From positions 797,501-861,500 of the forward strand of contig JACVTC010000077.1 of NCBI GenBank assembly GCA_016946835.1: DNA of 64,000 nucleotides, read 5' to 3'. Of this stretch, positions 49,959-60,433 are shown piece after piece. Source of the DNA: Neocallimastix lanati (nom. inval.). Taxonomy: Eukaryota > Neocallimastigomycota > Neocallimastigomycetes > Neocallimastigales > Neocallimastigaceae. A program made the position numbers and the translations under genes. The notes under the pieces are model-generated. The model had not been told where the DNA came from. It saw only the letters and a program-made list of their open reading frames with translations, and searched no databases. Numbering within the stretch: position 1 is the stretch's first letter; each line of letters begins with the position of its first letter.

Positions 49959-49990
<32 letters not shown>

Positions 49991-50044
49991 CTAGCAAATT
50001 TAAATGGATTTATATATATATATATATATATTTTTTTTTTTTAG

Positions 50045-50083
50045 GACTTCAAGGGACGAAGTCTAGGCTAAGCGGGGGCGTCT
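50045..50083 (+). promoter_or_regulatory. Hairpin plus polypurine tract before the 3' LTR of element B
   Basis: GACTTC-AAGGGAC-GAAGTC followed by AAGCGGGGGCGTCT and the LTR. Stem and loop are identical to those in A and D although the neighbouring sequences differ. Confidence 0.7.
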
Positions 50084-50632
50084 TGATGCAGTATTTAAAT
50101 AAAAAGAGAATATTATCAAGAAATAAAATTAAATATAATAAATAATTAGTTAAATTATATATGTATATTATAATAATAAATAGTAATATATAAATTATTA
50201 AATTTATTTAATTAGTTAATAGCCAATAGGATTTAATTTATAGTAAATTAGAAATTAGAAATATAAAAGAAAAATTATTATAATTCTTTAAAGAAGAGGG
50301 AGGTTTTTTTTATTTTAAAAAAAAAATAGAGATAAAATTGGTTAAAATAAATATATTTGGGGAATATATTTATTTATCAAAAATTTTAATAGTAATAAGT
50401 TAGTTAGAAATAAATAATTAATAAGATCTTTAATAACATTTTATTATAAAATTTGTATTACGACATAAATAATTTAAATAAATAAATAAAACGACAAAAC
50501 TATAATTTTTTTTATATTTTGTTTTAATATTAACGTGTATTGTAATTATATATTTTTATATTAGAATATATTTTTATTTAATACAATCTTGCTAACCACA
50601 AAAACATTGATACTTATAGAAATAACGTATCA
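50084..50632 (+). repeat. 3' LTR of element B
   Basis: 549 bp, one substitution and one T-run length difference from the 5' LTR by eye. Followed by TTTT and element C. Confidence 0.9.
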
Positions 50633-50636
50633 TTTT

Positions 50637-51424
50637 TAATACAGAATGAACAAATAATACTAATTGTGCTAGAATAATATAAATTATTCTAACCTTATAG
50701 ATTATTCTATTCTATATAATTGGAACTTTCCAATATTCTTCAAATATTACTAAATAGCAATCTTAAGTTAATAAATCACTAATTAACTTATAATTCCTTT
50801 TTGAATTATCGATCCGATTCCATTATAATGTATTAAAAATCTTTAGCCAAGAATATTGTCCTTGCCCACTTAATATATTAATATTATATTTCTTTTGTAT
50901 TATGTTATATTGAAAATAATCAAATCTATTTAATTAGTTATTAAAATTTTCGTTATCAATTTAAATTTATTTTTAATTACTAAATTTAACTAAACCACAA
51001 TAAAATATTCTGTATAATCTCTTTATTTTTATTTTATATATATTAGTATTAAACTATTATTAAATAATTAATAATTCAATAATATATAACTACTATTTAT
51101 AACAATAATATTATTAACTAAAATAATAATTCAATTTCAATTTAAATGTTTTATTTATAAAAATAATTAGTAATTAGTTTATTAAAAAAATAGTTAGGCT
51201 TTACAAATTTTAATTTGATAAAAAAATATAAATACATGTAATTTTAGTGAAATAAAATATAATCAACAACTTTCTTTTTATTAAATAAATAATTATATTA
51301 TTATTTTTTCTTTTATAAATTTAAATAAATAAATATTGATTTTAAAACAAATTATTTTTTTTATTGTAATTTTATTATTTGTGTTAATTATTATTATATT
51401 CCTAAAATTATATGAACCATACCA
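50637..51424 (+). repeat. 5' LTR of element C
   Basis: 788 bp, starting TAATACAGAATG, directly after B and TTTT. The body is unrelated to the other LTRs at sight. Confidence 0.88.
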
Positions 51425-51931
51425 TGAAAAATTGGTGGAGATATCGGGGAATATAATAATAAATTAATACATTAGGGATAAAATTATAATATTAATAAAT
51501 AATTTTTCTAATAAAACAAATAATTTTTTTTAAAAAACAATTTTTATATTTTTAACTAATTATTATTAATTGTTAAAAATATTAATTAATATTAAATTAA
51601 ACTAATATTCGTGCATAGATTTCCGGGTTAAGTTTATCCTACATAGTAATTGGGCTAGTAGGCTCTGGACTGCTATTTTTTTATATTGAAAATAGTAACC
51701 GTGGCACACGCGTGGCATGACACCTTTCAAGAGGTAAGCTGCACGTCAGACAGTGTGTACTATCAGATTGCACGATTATTATAATTTAATAAATGATTAA
51801 TAATAATAAATAATTAATAATTTTATTAGTTAAAAGATTTATTTTTTTTAATTTTTTTTTTATTTTTACTTTTTATAACAATTTATACATTACGAGGTTT
51901 AGCATTCTATAGATACAATAAATTTTATTTT
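51425..51931 (+). promoter_or_regulatory. Primer site and structured leader of element C
   Basis: ATTGGTGGAGATATCGGGG at about 51431-51450 is a TGG-type primer site related to, but different from, that of A, D and E. Between about 51605 and 51775 the leader is much richer in GC than its surroundings, with words such as GTGGCACACGCGTGGCATG that can pair internally. It may hold RNA packaging or translation signals. Confidence 0.55.
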
Positions 51932-52849
51932 ATGAGAACATCCAGTACTTCCAGTGCTCCAACAGAGAGTACTCTAGAAAGTAAGCTTAGCTTCCGAGAA
52001 TTAAAGAAAGAATTAAAAGATTTTGAAAAGCATACTAAACAAAACCTAGACATCAATTCCTGGGCAAACGAGTTAAAGGCATGGATAAAATACCAACATA
52101 TCAAGGATCCTGAAACTATTTTTACTGCTTGTATATTAACGGCTTCTGGAGAACCAAGAGAAATTATCCAAGAACTAGAAGATGGAAATGACCTTACTGA
52201 AGATGAAGATTCTGATTTCGATAGCGATAGTGAAGGAGAAGATGATGAAGAAAGTGAATCTACTAGCACCTACCCAAGCCTTGATGAAATCATAAATCAT
52301 CTGAAGACTTTCTATGGACTTAAAGAAGATCAAACCAATTTGTTACGAGAATTACGTTCCATGAAAATAAAGAAGAACGAGAAAGTTAAAGATTTTAATG
52401 TCCGTTATAGATCTTTGTACCATAAATTGGATAAAAAGAGAAGAAGAAAAATTAGTGTTTTAGATTATGCAGATTCCTTAACCAATAATCCTGACGCATG
52501 GAGAAAGGTTATGCTTAAAGACCATATTTCTATTACCAAAGCGTTCGCTATAGCCGAAAAAGTTGATCGTTTATCTATTAAAAATAGTACTGAATATTAT
52601 GATAAGACTCATTACAATCTCCTTAACTCTAAAAGTAATTTTAATAAGAACATTTCAAATGATTTTAACAAACCAAAAACCCACAAAAATGTATCTATAG
52701 AAAATATCACTAACAAGATGAAAGAAATGAAAATTAGTACTTGCTGGTTTTGTAGCAATGAAGGACATACCAAACGAAACTGTCCTAAATTAAATTCTAT
52801 ATTGGAAAATAACCGCAAGAAGTTTTATGAAAATTATTTAAACCACTAA
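51932..52849 (+). CDS. gag: gag of element C
   Basis: 305 codons. N-terminal helical capsid-like region with an acidic stretch (EDEDSDFDSDSEGEDDEESE, about residues 90-110), then FNVRYRSLYHKLDKK, and a CCHC knuckle CWFCSNEGHTKRNC at 271-284 close to the C-terminus. Lacks the Asn-rich tail of A and B. Stops just past a slip site. Confidence 0.87.
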   Translation: MRTSSTSSAPTESTLESKLSFRELKKELKDFEKHTKQNLDINSWANELKAWIKYQHIKDPETIFTACILTASGEPREIIQELEDGNDLTEDEDSDFDSDSEGEDDEESESTSTYPSLDEIINHLKTFYGLKEDQTNLLRELRSMKIKKNEKVKDFNVRYRSLYHKLDKKRRRKISVLDYADSLTNNPDAWRKVMLKDHISITKAFAIAEKVDRLSIKNSTEYYDKTHYNLLNSKSNFNKNISNDFNKPKTHKNVSIENITNKMKEMKISTCWFCSNEGHTKRNCPKLNSILENNRKKFYENYLNH

Positions 52850-52869
52850 AAGGGAGTAGAAGCACTCCC
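52837..52869 (+). promoter_or_regulatory. Programmed -1 frameshift module, element C
   Basis: T TTA AAC in the gag frame, 8-nt spacer, hairpin GGGAG - TAGAAGCA - CTCCC. The loop sequence differs from A and B while stem and spacing are kept. The -1 frame is open from here into pol. Confidence 0.82.
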
Positions 52870-53019
52870 ATCGTCAAAAAAATTGCTTCAGTCTGCCATC
52901 GTCCCAAAACAGTTGACTTAAAAGAAGATGATGATTATGAAGAAATTGCTGATTTCCAAGAAGGTACTACTACGGATTATTACGAAGATTTTGATGATGA
53001 GTCGGATGGTTCCAAAGAA

Positions 53020-56000
53020 TTGGATTACTTAGTAAACGTTATAAAGAGAAAGGCAAATCCTAAAGATGAAGAGACTAGTGACCAAAGAGGAAAGAGGGTT
53101 CACCGTAGTCTAAGAGATGATCCTAAGCCAATAGTTACTCCAGGTTTACGAAAACAAAAAGAAAATCAATTAAGGGGAACATCGCGACCAGTCAAAAAGC
53201 CAACAACTCAATTACATCCTTCGATTATGGCTCAACCCAGAATAGAGAAAGAAAAGAGGATTGAGAAAGAGCTAAGAGATAAGGAAAGAGCTAGTACTAG
53301 TACTTCTGTGGAAAATAATAAAAATAGTATTGTTAATATTATTAATGAAGAAACTTCTCAGGAAGGAAATAATTCTAAACAAACTTTAAATAAATTAATT
53401 CAAGAAAAATCATCAGAAAAGTCAACTGAAATTATGCCAACTAGAATTCCAAAAAGAATACAAATGCAAACTGATTGTGATAGTTATGACGTGATCAAAG
53501 ATTTAAACTCCAGTAATTGCAATATTACATTTGGACAATTATTGGACGTTGCTCCAAAGATACGGTCTCAAGTATCACAAGGACTTAAATTAGAAAAGAA
53601 TAATACTAAAATTTCAGGTGCAGTGGATAATATGTGTGCTACTACAATAATAACGAACAATATAGATCATACATATAAAAGTAAACATCATGAACCACAA
53701 GAAGATGATATTGCTATGGTTGATGTAATAGTAGATGGAGTTCGTGGTAAGGCTTTAATAGATTCATGTAGCAACTTAAGTATTATCACAAAGCAATTTT
53801 TAGATAAATTACCTTATCAGTATGAACCTATAGGAGTTAGTGCAGGACGAATACGTTTAGCAACGATGAATGATGATTACTCAGAAGATGTGTTAATCAA
53901 AGTTCCCGTAAAAATTAATGAACTAGAACTACTTGTTACGTGTAGAATTATAGACAAGGAGGATCCATTCTATGATATATTAATCAACCTCAAAACTCAA
54001 ATTGATAACCAGTTATTTATACATCCAATTAGATATAGTCTTTGTCGATTTAATGATCAAGGTTTAATTGAAGAAATTGCACCTATTAATAATGAATATG
54101 ATGACGAAGAAAAATTATTATGTGTAATCAAGGCATTGAATCACCAAGAAGCTAAGCAACAATTGAAAACGATTGAAGGATTACCACCAATAAAATATAT
54201 ATATGACACAGTTTTTCAAAGTACAATTAATTCAAATTATAGAGAAGCCATTACTAAATTACTTGAAGAATATATTGATATAATTGCAACTTCTTCTGAA
54301 GAATTAACACCTTCAGATTTATCACCACACAAAATTATTCTTAAGGAAGGAGTTAAACCTATTAAACAAAAATTTTATCGACTTAGTAAATTAAAAACAG
54401 ATATCTTAAAAGAAGAATTAACCAAACTCATATATAAACGATTAATTGAACCTTCATGTTCAGAATGGTCATCACCAGTAGTACTTGTGCCTAAAAAGAA
54501 CGGTAAATGGCGCCTGTGTATTGACTATAGGAAAGTAAATGAAGCAACTAAGAAGGATTCTTATTCTTTACCAAATATTGAGGAAATTTTTGATAGCTTA
54601 GATGGAGCAAAAATCTTCTCAACATTAGATCTTTATTCCGGTTATCATCAAATATTAATGGATGATGATAGTGTTGAAATCACTACCTTTACAACTAAGT
54701 TCGGAAACTACCAATTCAAGGTAATGCCCTTCGGTTTAACAGGTGCTCCAGCTACATTCCAAAGAGAAATGAACCGTATACTATTTCCCTTAATAGGAAA
54801 ATGTGTCTATAACTTTATCGATGATATTTTAATCTACTCAAGAACTGAAGAAGAACACCTAGAACATCTTAAACAAGTCTTAGAAATATTCAAGGAACAT
54901 AAGTTAAAAATCAATATCGAAAAGTGTTCTTTCATGCAAACTGAAGTAGAAGTACTTGGACATAAAGTATCCTCAGAAGGTTTAAGTCCATTGGAAAACA
55001 AAGTTGAAGCTATTAAAGAATGGAAGGCTCCCTCTAACATTCACGAACTTCGATCATTTTTAGGAGCCATTGGATATTATAGAAATTTTATTAAGGACTT
55101 TGCAAAAGTTACTGCTCCTCTCTGCACTCTATTAAGAAAAGGTGTTAAGTTTGAATGGAAAAAGGAACAAGAAGAAAGCTTTAAAATTCTTAAGGAAAGA
55201 TTAATCAATGCTCCAATATTAAGATTTCCTAGATTCGATAGAGAATTTATTATAAGAACAGATGCTTCCTATGATGGAATAGGCGGTGTGCTTTTACAAA
55301 AGGATGATGAAACTGGAAAGGAGCATCCCGTTCATTATATTAGTAGAAGTTTATCTAAATCGGAAAAGAATTATGGAATTACGGATCTAGAAGGTGCTGC
55401 TCTAATTTACTGTATTAATAAATTAAAATCTTATATTATGGGAAATCCTAAGCAAACTATAGTATATACAGATCATAGACCATTAATCGGATTACTTAAA
55501 AGTAAGGAACCACAAAATTCTCGTCATACTAGATGGTGTTTGACTGTCAGTATGTTAGGAATTGATTTACGATATGAAACTGGAAAGAATAATGTTGTCA
55601 CAGATGCTTTATCAAGAATGAAAAATGAAAAAGAAAAAGTTGTCTTAACAACACAAATTATCAAGGAACAAGATGAAAACCTGCTTTCAAGAACCATTAA
55701 GGAATTTATTGAAGAAAAATTTACGACAATTGGTGGTGTGGACTACTTTGTTGATGGCAATAATTATAGAAAATTAGTTACAGATACAAAAGAAAAGCTT
55801 CAATTAATTTTTCAAGCACACAGTATAGGACACGAAGGATATTACAAGACATACCAACGTTTGAAAAAGAGCTACTATTGGAACAATATGGTTAATGACA
55901 TTAAGCGAATTATAGGTAAATGTGAAAAATGTCAATTAAATAAATCTCAACCATACCCTGAACCAACGGAAGATAAACCAACTGAAGTGGAAGGACCATT

Positions 56001-56838
56001 TACACACTTAGGATTGGACATTATAGGACCTCTAAGTAAAACCAGAAATAATAATCAATATATAATCATTGTGGTTGATTATTTTACTAAATGGGTTGAG
56101 GCAGAGCCCACTGAAAATGTTACTTCTCAGGATGTGATAAAATTTTTAATTAATGTATTTGCTCGACACGGTGTACCTCAAATTATCACTACTGATAATG
56201 GAACACAATTTACATCAGATATGACAAAAATCTTCCTTGATTTATATGATGTATATGTTAAATTTATCACTCCATATCATCCTGAAAGCAATGGTTTAGT
56301 TGAGAATCGTAATAAAGAAATTGGAAAATTATTACGATTACTAGAACAACAACACAAAGAATGGGATGAAATTTTACCATCTGCACTTTGGGCTTTAAGA
56401 ACTACTAAAAACTCAATCACCAACCATTCAAGTTTTGAATTAGTTTATGGAAGGGAGGACCAACAACCTTTTGACATTGCTGCCAGACCAACTAAGGGTA
56501 TAAATAAGTCTTCTGACGAAATTCTACTGGAAAAATTTGTATCACACTACCAATGGGTAATGGAGGCCGCATCTAATATCAAAAATGCTTCGAAGTATTG
56601 GGCTACTAGGAGAGAAGAAAAGACCAGTATGAATCAAGCTAAAAGAATAAAACCAGGTGATTTAGTACTAGTAAGAAACTTTAATCGAACTAAATTAGAA
56701 CCTTACTTTGTTGGACCTATGAAAGTGGTAAAGAAACAATTCAATACAGTCACTTTAGCTGATCCTGCTACTAATATACAAATGAATCGTAATGTTCATT
56801 TGAAAAATATTGTCAAGTTTAACTCAGCTTCTACCTAG
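53020..56838 (+). CDS. pol: pol of element C
   Basis: 1272 codons counted from a TTG at 53020; the frame is open back to the slip site near 52837, so entry by -1 frameshift is likely and no ATG is needed. Protease LIDSCSNL (about 248); reverse transcriptase (about 480-680); RNase H with RTDASYDG (about 747) and TDALSRM; integrase zinc motif HSIGHEGYYKTYQRLKK ... CEKCQLN (about 933-970), core GLDIIGPL, TDNGTQF, SNGLVENRN; C-terminal GPMKVVKK block. No chromodomain. Confidence 0.9.
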   Translation: MDYLVNVIKRKANPKDEETSDQRGKRVHRSLRDDPKPIVTPGLRKQKENQLRGTSRPVKKPTTQLHPSIMAQPRIEKEKRIEKELRDKERASTSTSVENNKNSIVNIINEETSQEGNNSKQTLNKLIQEKSSEKSTEIMPTRIPKRIQMQTDCDSYDVIKDLNSSNCNITFGQLLDVAPKIRSQVSQGLKLEKNNTKISGAVDNMCATTIITNNIDHTYKSKHHEPQEDDIAMVDVIVDGVRGKALIDSCSNLSIITKQFLDKLPYQYEPIGVSAGRIRLATMNDDYSEDVLIKVPVKINELELLVTCRIIDKEDPFYDILINLKTQIDNQLFIHPIRYSLCRFNDQGLIEEIAPINNEYDDEEKLLCVIKALNHQEAKQQLKTIEGLPPIKYIYDTVFQSTINSNYREAITKLLEEYIDIIATSSEELTPSDLSPHKIILKEGVKPIKQKFYRLSKLKTDILKEELTKLIYKRLIEPSCSEWSSPVVLVPKKNGKWRLCIDYRKVNEATKKDSYSLPNIEEIFDSLDGAKIFSTLDLYSGYHQILMDDDSVEITTFTTKFGNYQFKVMPFGLTGAPATFQREMNRILFPLIGKCVYNFIDDILIYSRTEEEHLEHLKQVLEIFKEHKLKINIEKCSFMQTEVEVLGHKVSSEGLSPLENKVEAIKEWKAPSNIHELRSFLGAIGYYRNFIKDFAKVTAPLCTLLRKGVKFEWKKEQEESFKILKERLINAPILRFPRFDREFIIRTDASYDGIGGVLLQKDDETGKEHPVHYISRSLSKSEKNYGITDLEGAALIYCINKLKSYIMGNPKQTIVYTDHRPLIGLLKSKEPQNSRHTRWCLTVSMLGIDLRYETGKNNVVTDALSRMKNEKEKVVLTTQIIKEQDENLLSRTIKEFIEEKFTTIGGVDYFVDGNNYRKLVTDTKEKLQLIFQAHSIGHEGYYKTYQRLKKSYYWNNMVNDIKRIIGKCEKCQLNKSQPYPEPTEDKPTEVEGPFTHLGLDIIGPLSKTRNNNQYIIIVVDYFTKWVEAEPTENVTSQDVIKFLINVFARHGVPQIITTDNGTQFTSDMTKIFLDLYDVYVKFITPYHPESNGLVENRNKEIGKLLRLLEQQHKEWDEILPSALWALRTTKNSITNHSSFELVYGREDQQPFDIAARPTKGINKSSDEILLEKFVSHYQWVMEAASNIKNASKYWATRREEKTSMNQAKRIKPGDLVLVRNFNRTKLEPYFVGPMKVVKKQFNTVTLADPATNIQMNRNVHLKNIVKFNSAST

Positions 56839-56861
56839 CTTGAGTCTTAGCGGGGGCATCT

Positions 56862-57649
56862 TAATACAGAATGAACAAATAATACTAATTGTGCTAGAAT
56901 AATATAAATTATTCTAACCTTATAGATTATTCTATTCTATATAATTGGAACTTTCCAATATTCTTCAAATATTACTAAATAGAAATCTTAAGTTAATAAA
57001 TCACTAATTAACTTATAATTCCTTTTTGAATTATCGATCCGATTCCATTATAATGTATTAAAAATCTTTAGCCAAGAATATTGTCCTTGCCCACTTAATA
57101 TATTAATATTATATTTCTTTTGTATTATGTTATATTGAAAATAATCAAATCTATTTAATTAGTTATTAAAATTTTCGTTATCAATTTAAATTTATTTTTA
57201 ATTACTAAATTTAACTAAACCACAATAAAATATTCTGTATAATCTCTTTATTTTTATTTTATATATATTAGTATTAAACTATTATTAAATAATTAATAAT
57301 TCAATAATATATAACTACTATTTATAACAATAATATTATTAACTAAAATAATAATTCAATTTCAATTTAAATGTTTTATTTATAAAAATAATTAGTAATT
57401 AGTTTATTAAAAAAATAGTTAGGCTTTACAAATTTTAATTTGATAAAAAAATATAAATACATGTAATTTTAGTGAAATAAAATATAATCAATAACTTTCT
57501 TTTTATTAAATAAATAATTATATTATTATTTTTTCTTTTATAAATTTAAATAAATAAATATTGATTTTAAAACAAATTATTTTTTTTATTGTAATTTTAT
57601 TATTTGTGTTAATTATTATTATATTCCTAAAATTATATGAACCATACCA
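56862..57649 (+). repeat. 3' LTR of element C
   Basis: 788 bp. Preceded by GTCTTAGCGGGGGCATCT, the polypurine tract, without the GACTTC hairpin of A, B and D. Followed by TTT and element D. Confidence 0.88.
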
Positions 57650-57652
57650 TTT

Positions 57653-58189
57653 TGATACGATACCACACTAAAAACATTATTAGAAATAGTTTTAGAAATT
57701 AGTTAAGGTAATAAATTAAAAATTAATAATGATTGGTAGATAATTAAATAAGACTAAATAGTTAGATACATATTTTGATAATTCATTAATAATTAAACGA
57801 CGAGTTCTTTGTTATAATATAGGAAATATATAATAAAGATACTTCAAAATAACAGGTTTATTAGTAGAAAATATAATAGTTTATAGAATAATAAATATTA
57901 ATTATTAAGTGTATAATTAGATAGTTAGTGAGAAAGATAATAATAAATATATAACTTGTATTTTTATATTTTTGTAAACATTGAGAATAATGTAATAAAA
58001 ATAAATAAAGAAATAAGAATAAATAAATAAAGACAAATCTTTACATTTAAATTATATATTTATATTTATACATTATGTGTTATTATTATATTTATTAGAA
58101 TATATTATTTTGTTAATAATTCCCTTCTGACAACGTCCAAACAAATAAAATTATTTAGATACATCTTTAAATATAAAAGATACGTATCA
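57653..58189 (+). repeat. 5' LTR of element D
   Basis: 537 bp, TGATACGATACC...GATACGTATCA, so the ends form a good inverted repeat. Followed by AAATTGGTGGAGAATCCGGGCG, the same primer-site type as in A and E. Confidence 0.9.
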
Positions 58190-58322
58190 AAATTGGTGGA
58201 GAATCCGGGCGCTGTCAGAAGCAAAATAATATGAAAATAATAAAAATAATAAAAAACTAATGTGTAAATAAATAATAAAATATTTATAATAAAAAAAAAA
58301 TAATAAAAAAAAAAAAAAAAGA

Positions 58323-59402
58323 ATGAATATACAACAAGTGATAAATAAACTACCCATATTGGAACAATATGGAGTAGATATAAATGGATGGCTTAATGAT
58401 TTCAATAGAATAATGGAATTATATGATATAAATAAGCCTGAAAGAAAATTTACTTTCTTAAAAGAATGTGTGGAATTCGAATTAAGAGAGGAACTTATAT
58501 TATTAAAAGAGAAGAATAATGTTATTCCTCAGCCAGAAGAAATAAAATGTGTAATTGAAAATTATCTAAAAATAACGGCAAGCGATAAATATTGGAATTT
58601 AATAAATATGAGAATAAATAATAAAGAGACGTTAGTTTGTTTTAACAATAAATATAATCGGCTATTAGATGACATGAGAGAAGACTACAAAACTTTAATT
58701 ACTGTTCGTAACTACATAAATTCAATGAAATCTAGAAGTTACCCTTACCTTAGAATAAAAGAAAAGAACTGCAAAACTATTAAAGAAGCAATGGAAACTG
58801 CAGAGCAAGCAGAAAGAATTGAGAAACAATTAAGAATGGTCAATAATATGGAATATAATGGTAACTATTATAATAATAATGAAAATTTTCATAATTATAA
58901 TTTAGGGATTGAAATAAAACAAAATAAAAAAGTCTTTTGTTTTAGATGTTACGAATTAGGCCATAAGTCTAGTGAATGTCACTATAGTTTTAGAGAATTA
59001 GCAATAATGAAAGAAAATGGAATAATAGAAAAAAACAAAGGAAATAAAAACAGGAATTTTATAAACAATAAAAGGAATTTTAAAAACAAAAAAATAATCA
59101 ATTGTATTAATAATAAAGAAAATAATAATAATAATTATAGTGGTAATGTTGTAAATAAATTGGATAAAGATAATTATAATATCCATGATAATGAAAATAA
59201 AAATAATTTTTATAATAAAAGAAATGCTTGTGGCAATTCAAATTTTAAATTTAATAATTGTTATAAAAATAATTTATTTGGTAAAATTTATAATTATCCG
59301 AATAAAGGTATTATTTATAATAAAAGAGAAAATAAACAAAGTAATAAAAATAATAATAATATTTTACATGGCATAAATACCGGACAGAATATTTATCAAT
59401 AG
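58323..59402 (+). CDS. gag: gag of element D
   Basis: 359 codons. The capsid-like region (YGVDINGWLNDFNRIMELYD, VIENYLKITASDKYWNLIN) is clearly related to A, B and especially E. CCHC knuckle CFRCYELGHKSSEC at 206-219, then a basic, Asn/Lys-rich tail. No T TTA AAC module is seen at its end, in keeping with the absence of pol enzymes. Confidence 0.85.
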   Translation: MNIQQVINKLPILEQYGVDINGWLNDFNRIMELYDINKPERKFTFLKECVEFELREELILLKEKNNVIPQPEEIKCVIENYLKITASDKYWNLINMRINNKETLVCFNNKYNRLLDDMREDYKTLITVRNYINSMKSRSYPYLRIKEKNCKTIKEAMETAEQAERIEKQLRMVNNMEYNGNYYNNNENFHNYNLGIEIKQNKKVFCFRCYELGHKSSECHYSFRELAIMKENGIIEKNKGNKNRNFINNKRNFKNKKIINCINNKENNNNNYSGNVVNKLDKDNYNIHDNENKNNFYNKRNACGNSNFKFNNCYKNNLFGKIYNYPNKGIIYNKRENKQSNKNNNNILHGINTGQNIYQ

Positions 59403-60322
59403 ACATTAAACAATATTTGCGAGGAAAAGTTAAGTAATAGCAAAATAAATAAATTTAATAATTTTGAAAATAATTTAAAATATAACAACAATATACAGGA
59501 AACAAATAAACAAAAAATTCAAAATTGCGAAGAACAAAAGGAAAATCTTATATTGACTCAAACTAAAATTGTAAACAAAGGACAAGAATATAAGAAAGAC
59601 GTAACGGATGAGAAAGAAATTAATAATAGTAAAGTAGAAAGCGAAATAATAATGGATAAAAGAGAAAACGAAATTAATTTACATGAATGTATCTCAGAAG
59701 GAAAGAATGAAATAATTATACGAATAAAAAAACCAAAATTGAAGTTAAAAGAATCAATAATTAAATATTTCAGGAAGAATAGAAATAATTTAAAAAAAAT
59801 AAGAGTTAAGAAACAGTATGATAAAGATGAAAGGAACCATTATAACAATAATAGAGTCGACACTGAATTTGTCGAGAGAAACTACAAATATAAAAGAAAA
59901 AGAATAGGACGAGTAATGTATTGATGTTTATTTATATAGGTACTGATATATATAAAAATTATTTACCATGATAGTAATATAAATATATATACAAAAAAAA
60001 AAAAAAAAAAATAATTAAAAAAAAAAAAAAAAAAAATAATTAAAAAAAAAAAAAAAAAAAAAAAAATAAATAAGAAAAAAAAAATAATAATTAAAAAAAA
60101 AAAAAAATAAAAATAATAAAAAAATAAATAAATAAATAAATAAAATAAAATAAAATAAAAGAAAAGAATAAGAATAATATGAATAATAATTATAATAATA
60201 ACGACAATAATAACAACAACAGCGTAGTAATTATAATAATAAATGAGAAAATTAAAATTAAAATTTCAGACTCAAATTACAATTGCACCATTCAAATTTA
60301 AAATTTCAAAGTTTAAAATACA

Positions 60323-60376
<54 letters not shown>

Positions 60377-60433
60377 TATACAAATTTTTGTGGAGACTTC
60401 AAGGGACGAAGTCTAAACTAAGTGGGGGCGTCT
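59403..60433 (+). other. Post-gag region of element D
   Basis: A Lys/Asn-rich frame of 123 codons (59553-59924) has no recognisable domain. After it come repeated A runs (about 59993-60140 and 60329-60371), then the hairpin GACTTC-AAGGGAC-GAAGTC (60395-60413) and the polypurine tract AAGTGGGGGCGTCT before the LTR. Confidence 0.55.

Larger units (their letters stand above)
48715..50083 (+). other. 3' non-coding region of element B
   Basis: No coding signal. A run of about 58 A follows the pol stop (48734-48791), with further A runs near 48957-48981, 49794-49845 and 49965-49990. A 66-bp tandem repeat lies in the middle. It ends with the conserved hairpin and polypurine tract. Confidence 0.7.
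35181..50632 (+). mobile_element. Ty3/Gypsy LTR retrotransposon B, split by nested element F
   Basis: About 8.5 kb of B sequence spread over 15.45 kb because element F (40632-47543) sits inside its pol. LTRs are 35181-35728 and 50084-50632, with one or two differences by eye. Gag 35895-37211; pol pieces 37295-40631 and right of 47543. TTTT flanks on both sides. Interrupted by one insertion, otherwise seems undamaged; young. Confidence 0.9.
50637..57649 (+). mobile_element. Ty3/Gypsy LTR retrotransposon C (looks whole)
   Basis: 7.0 kb with two 788-bp LTRs (50637-51424, 56862-57649), two differences by eye. Gag 51932-52849, pol in the -1 frame to 56838. Less Asn-rich than A and B. LTR ends read TAATACAG...CCATACCA, so the usual TG start is TA in both copies. 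T-run flanks on both sides. Whole, no evident break, young. Confidence 0.9.
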
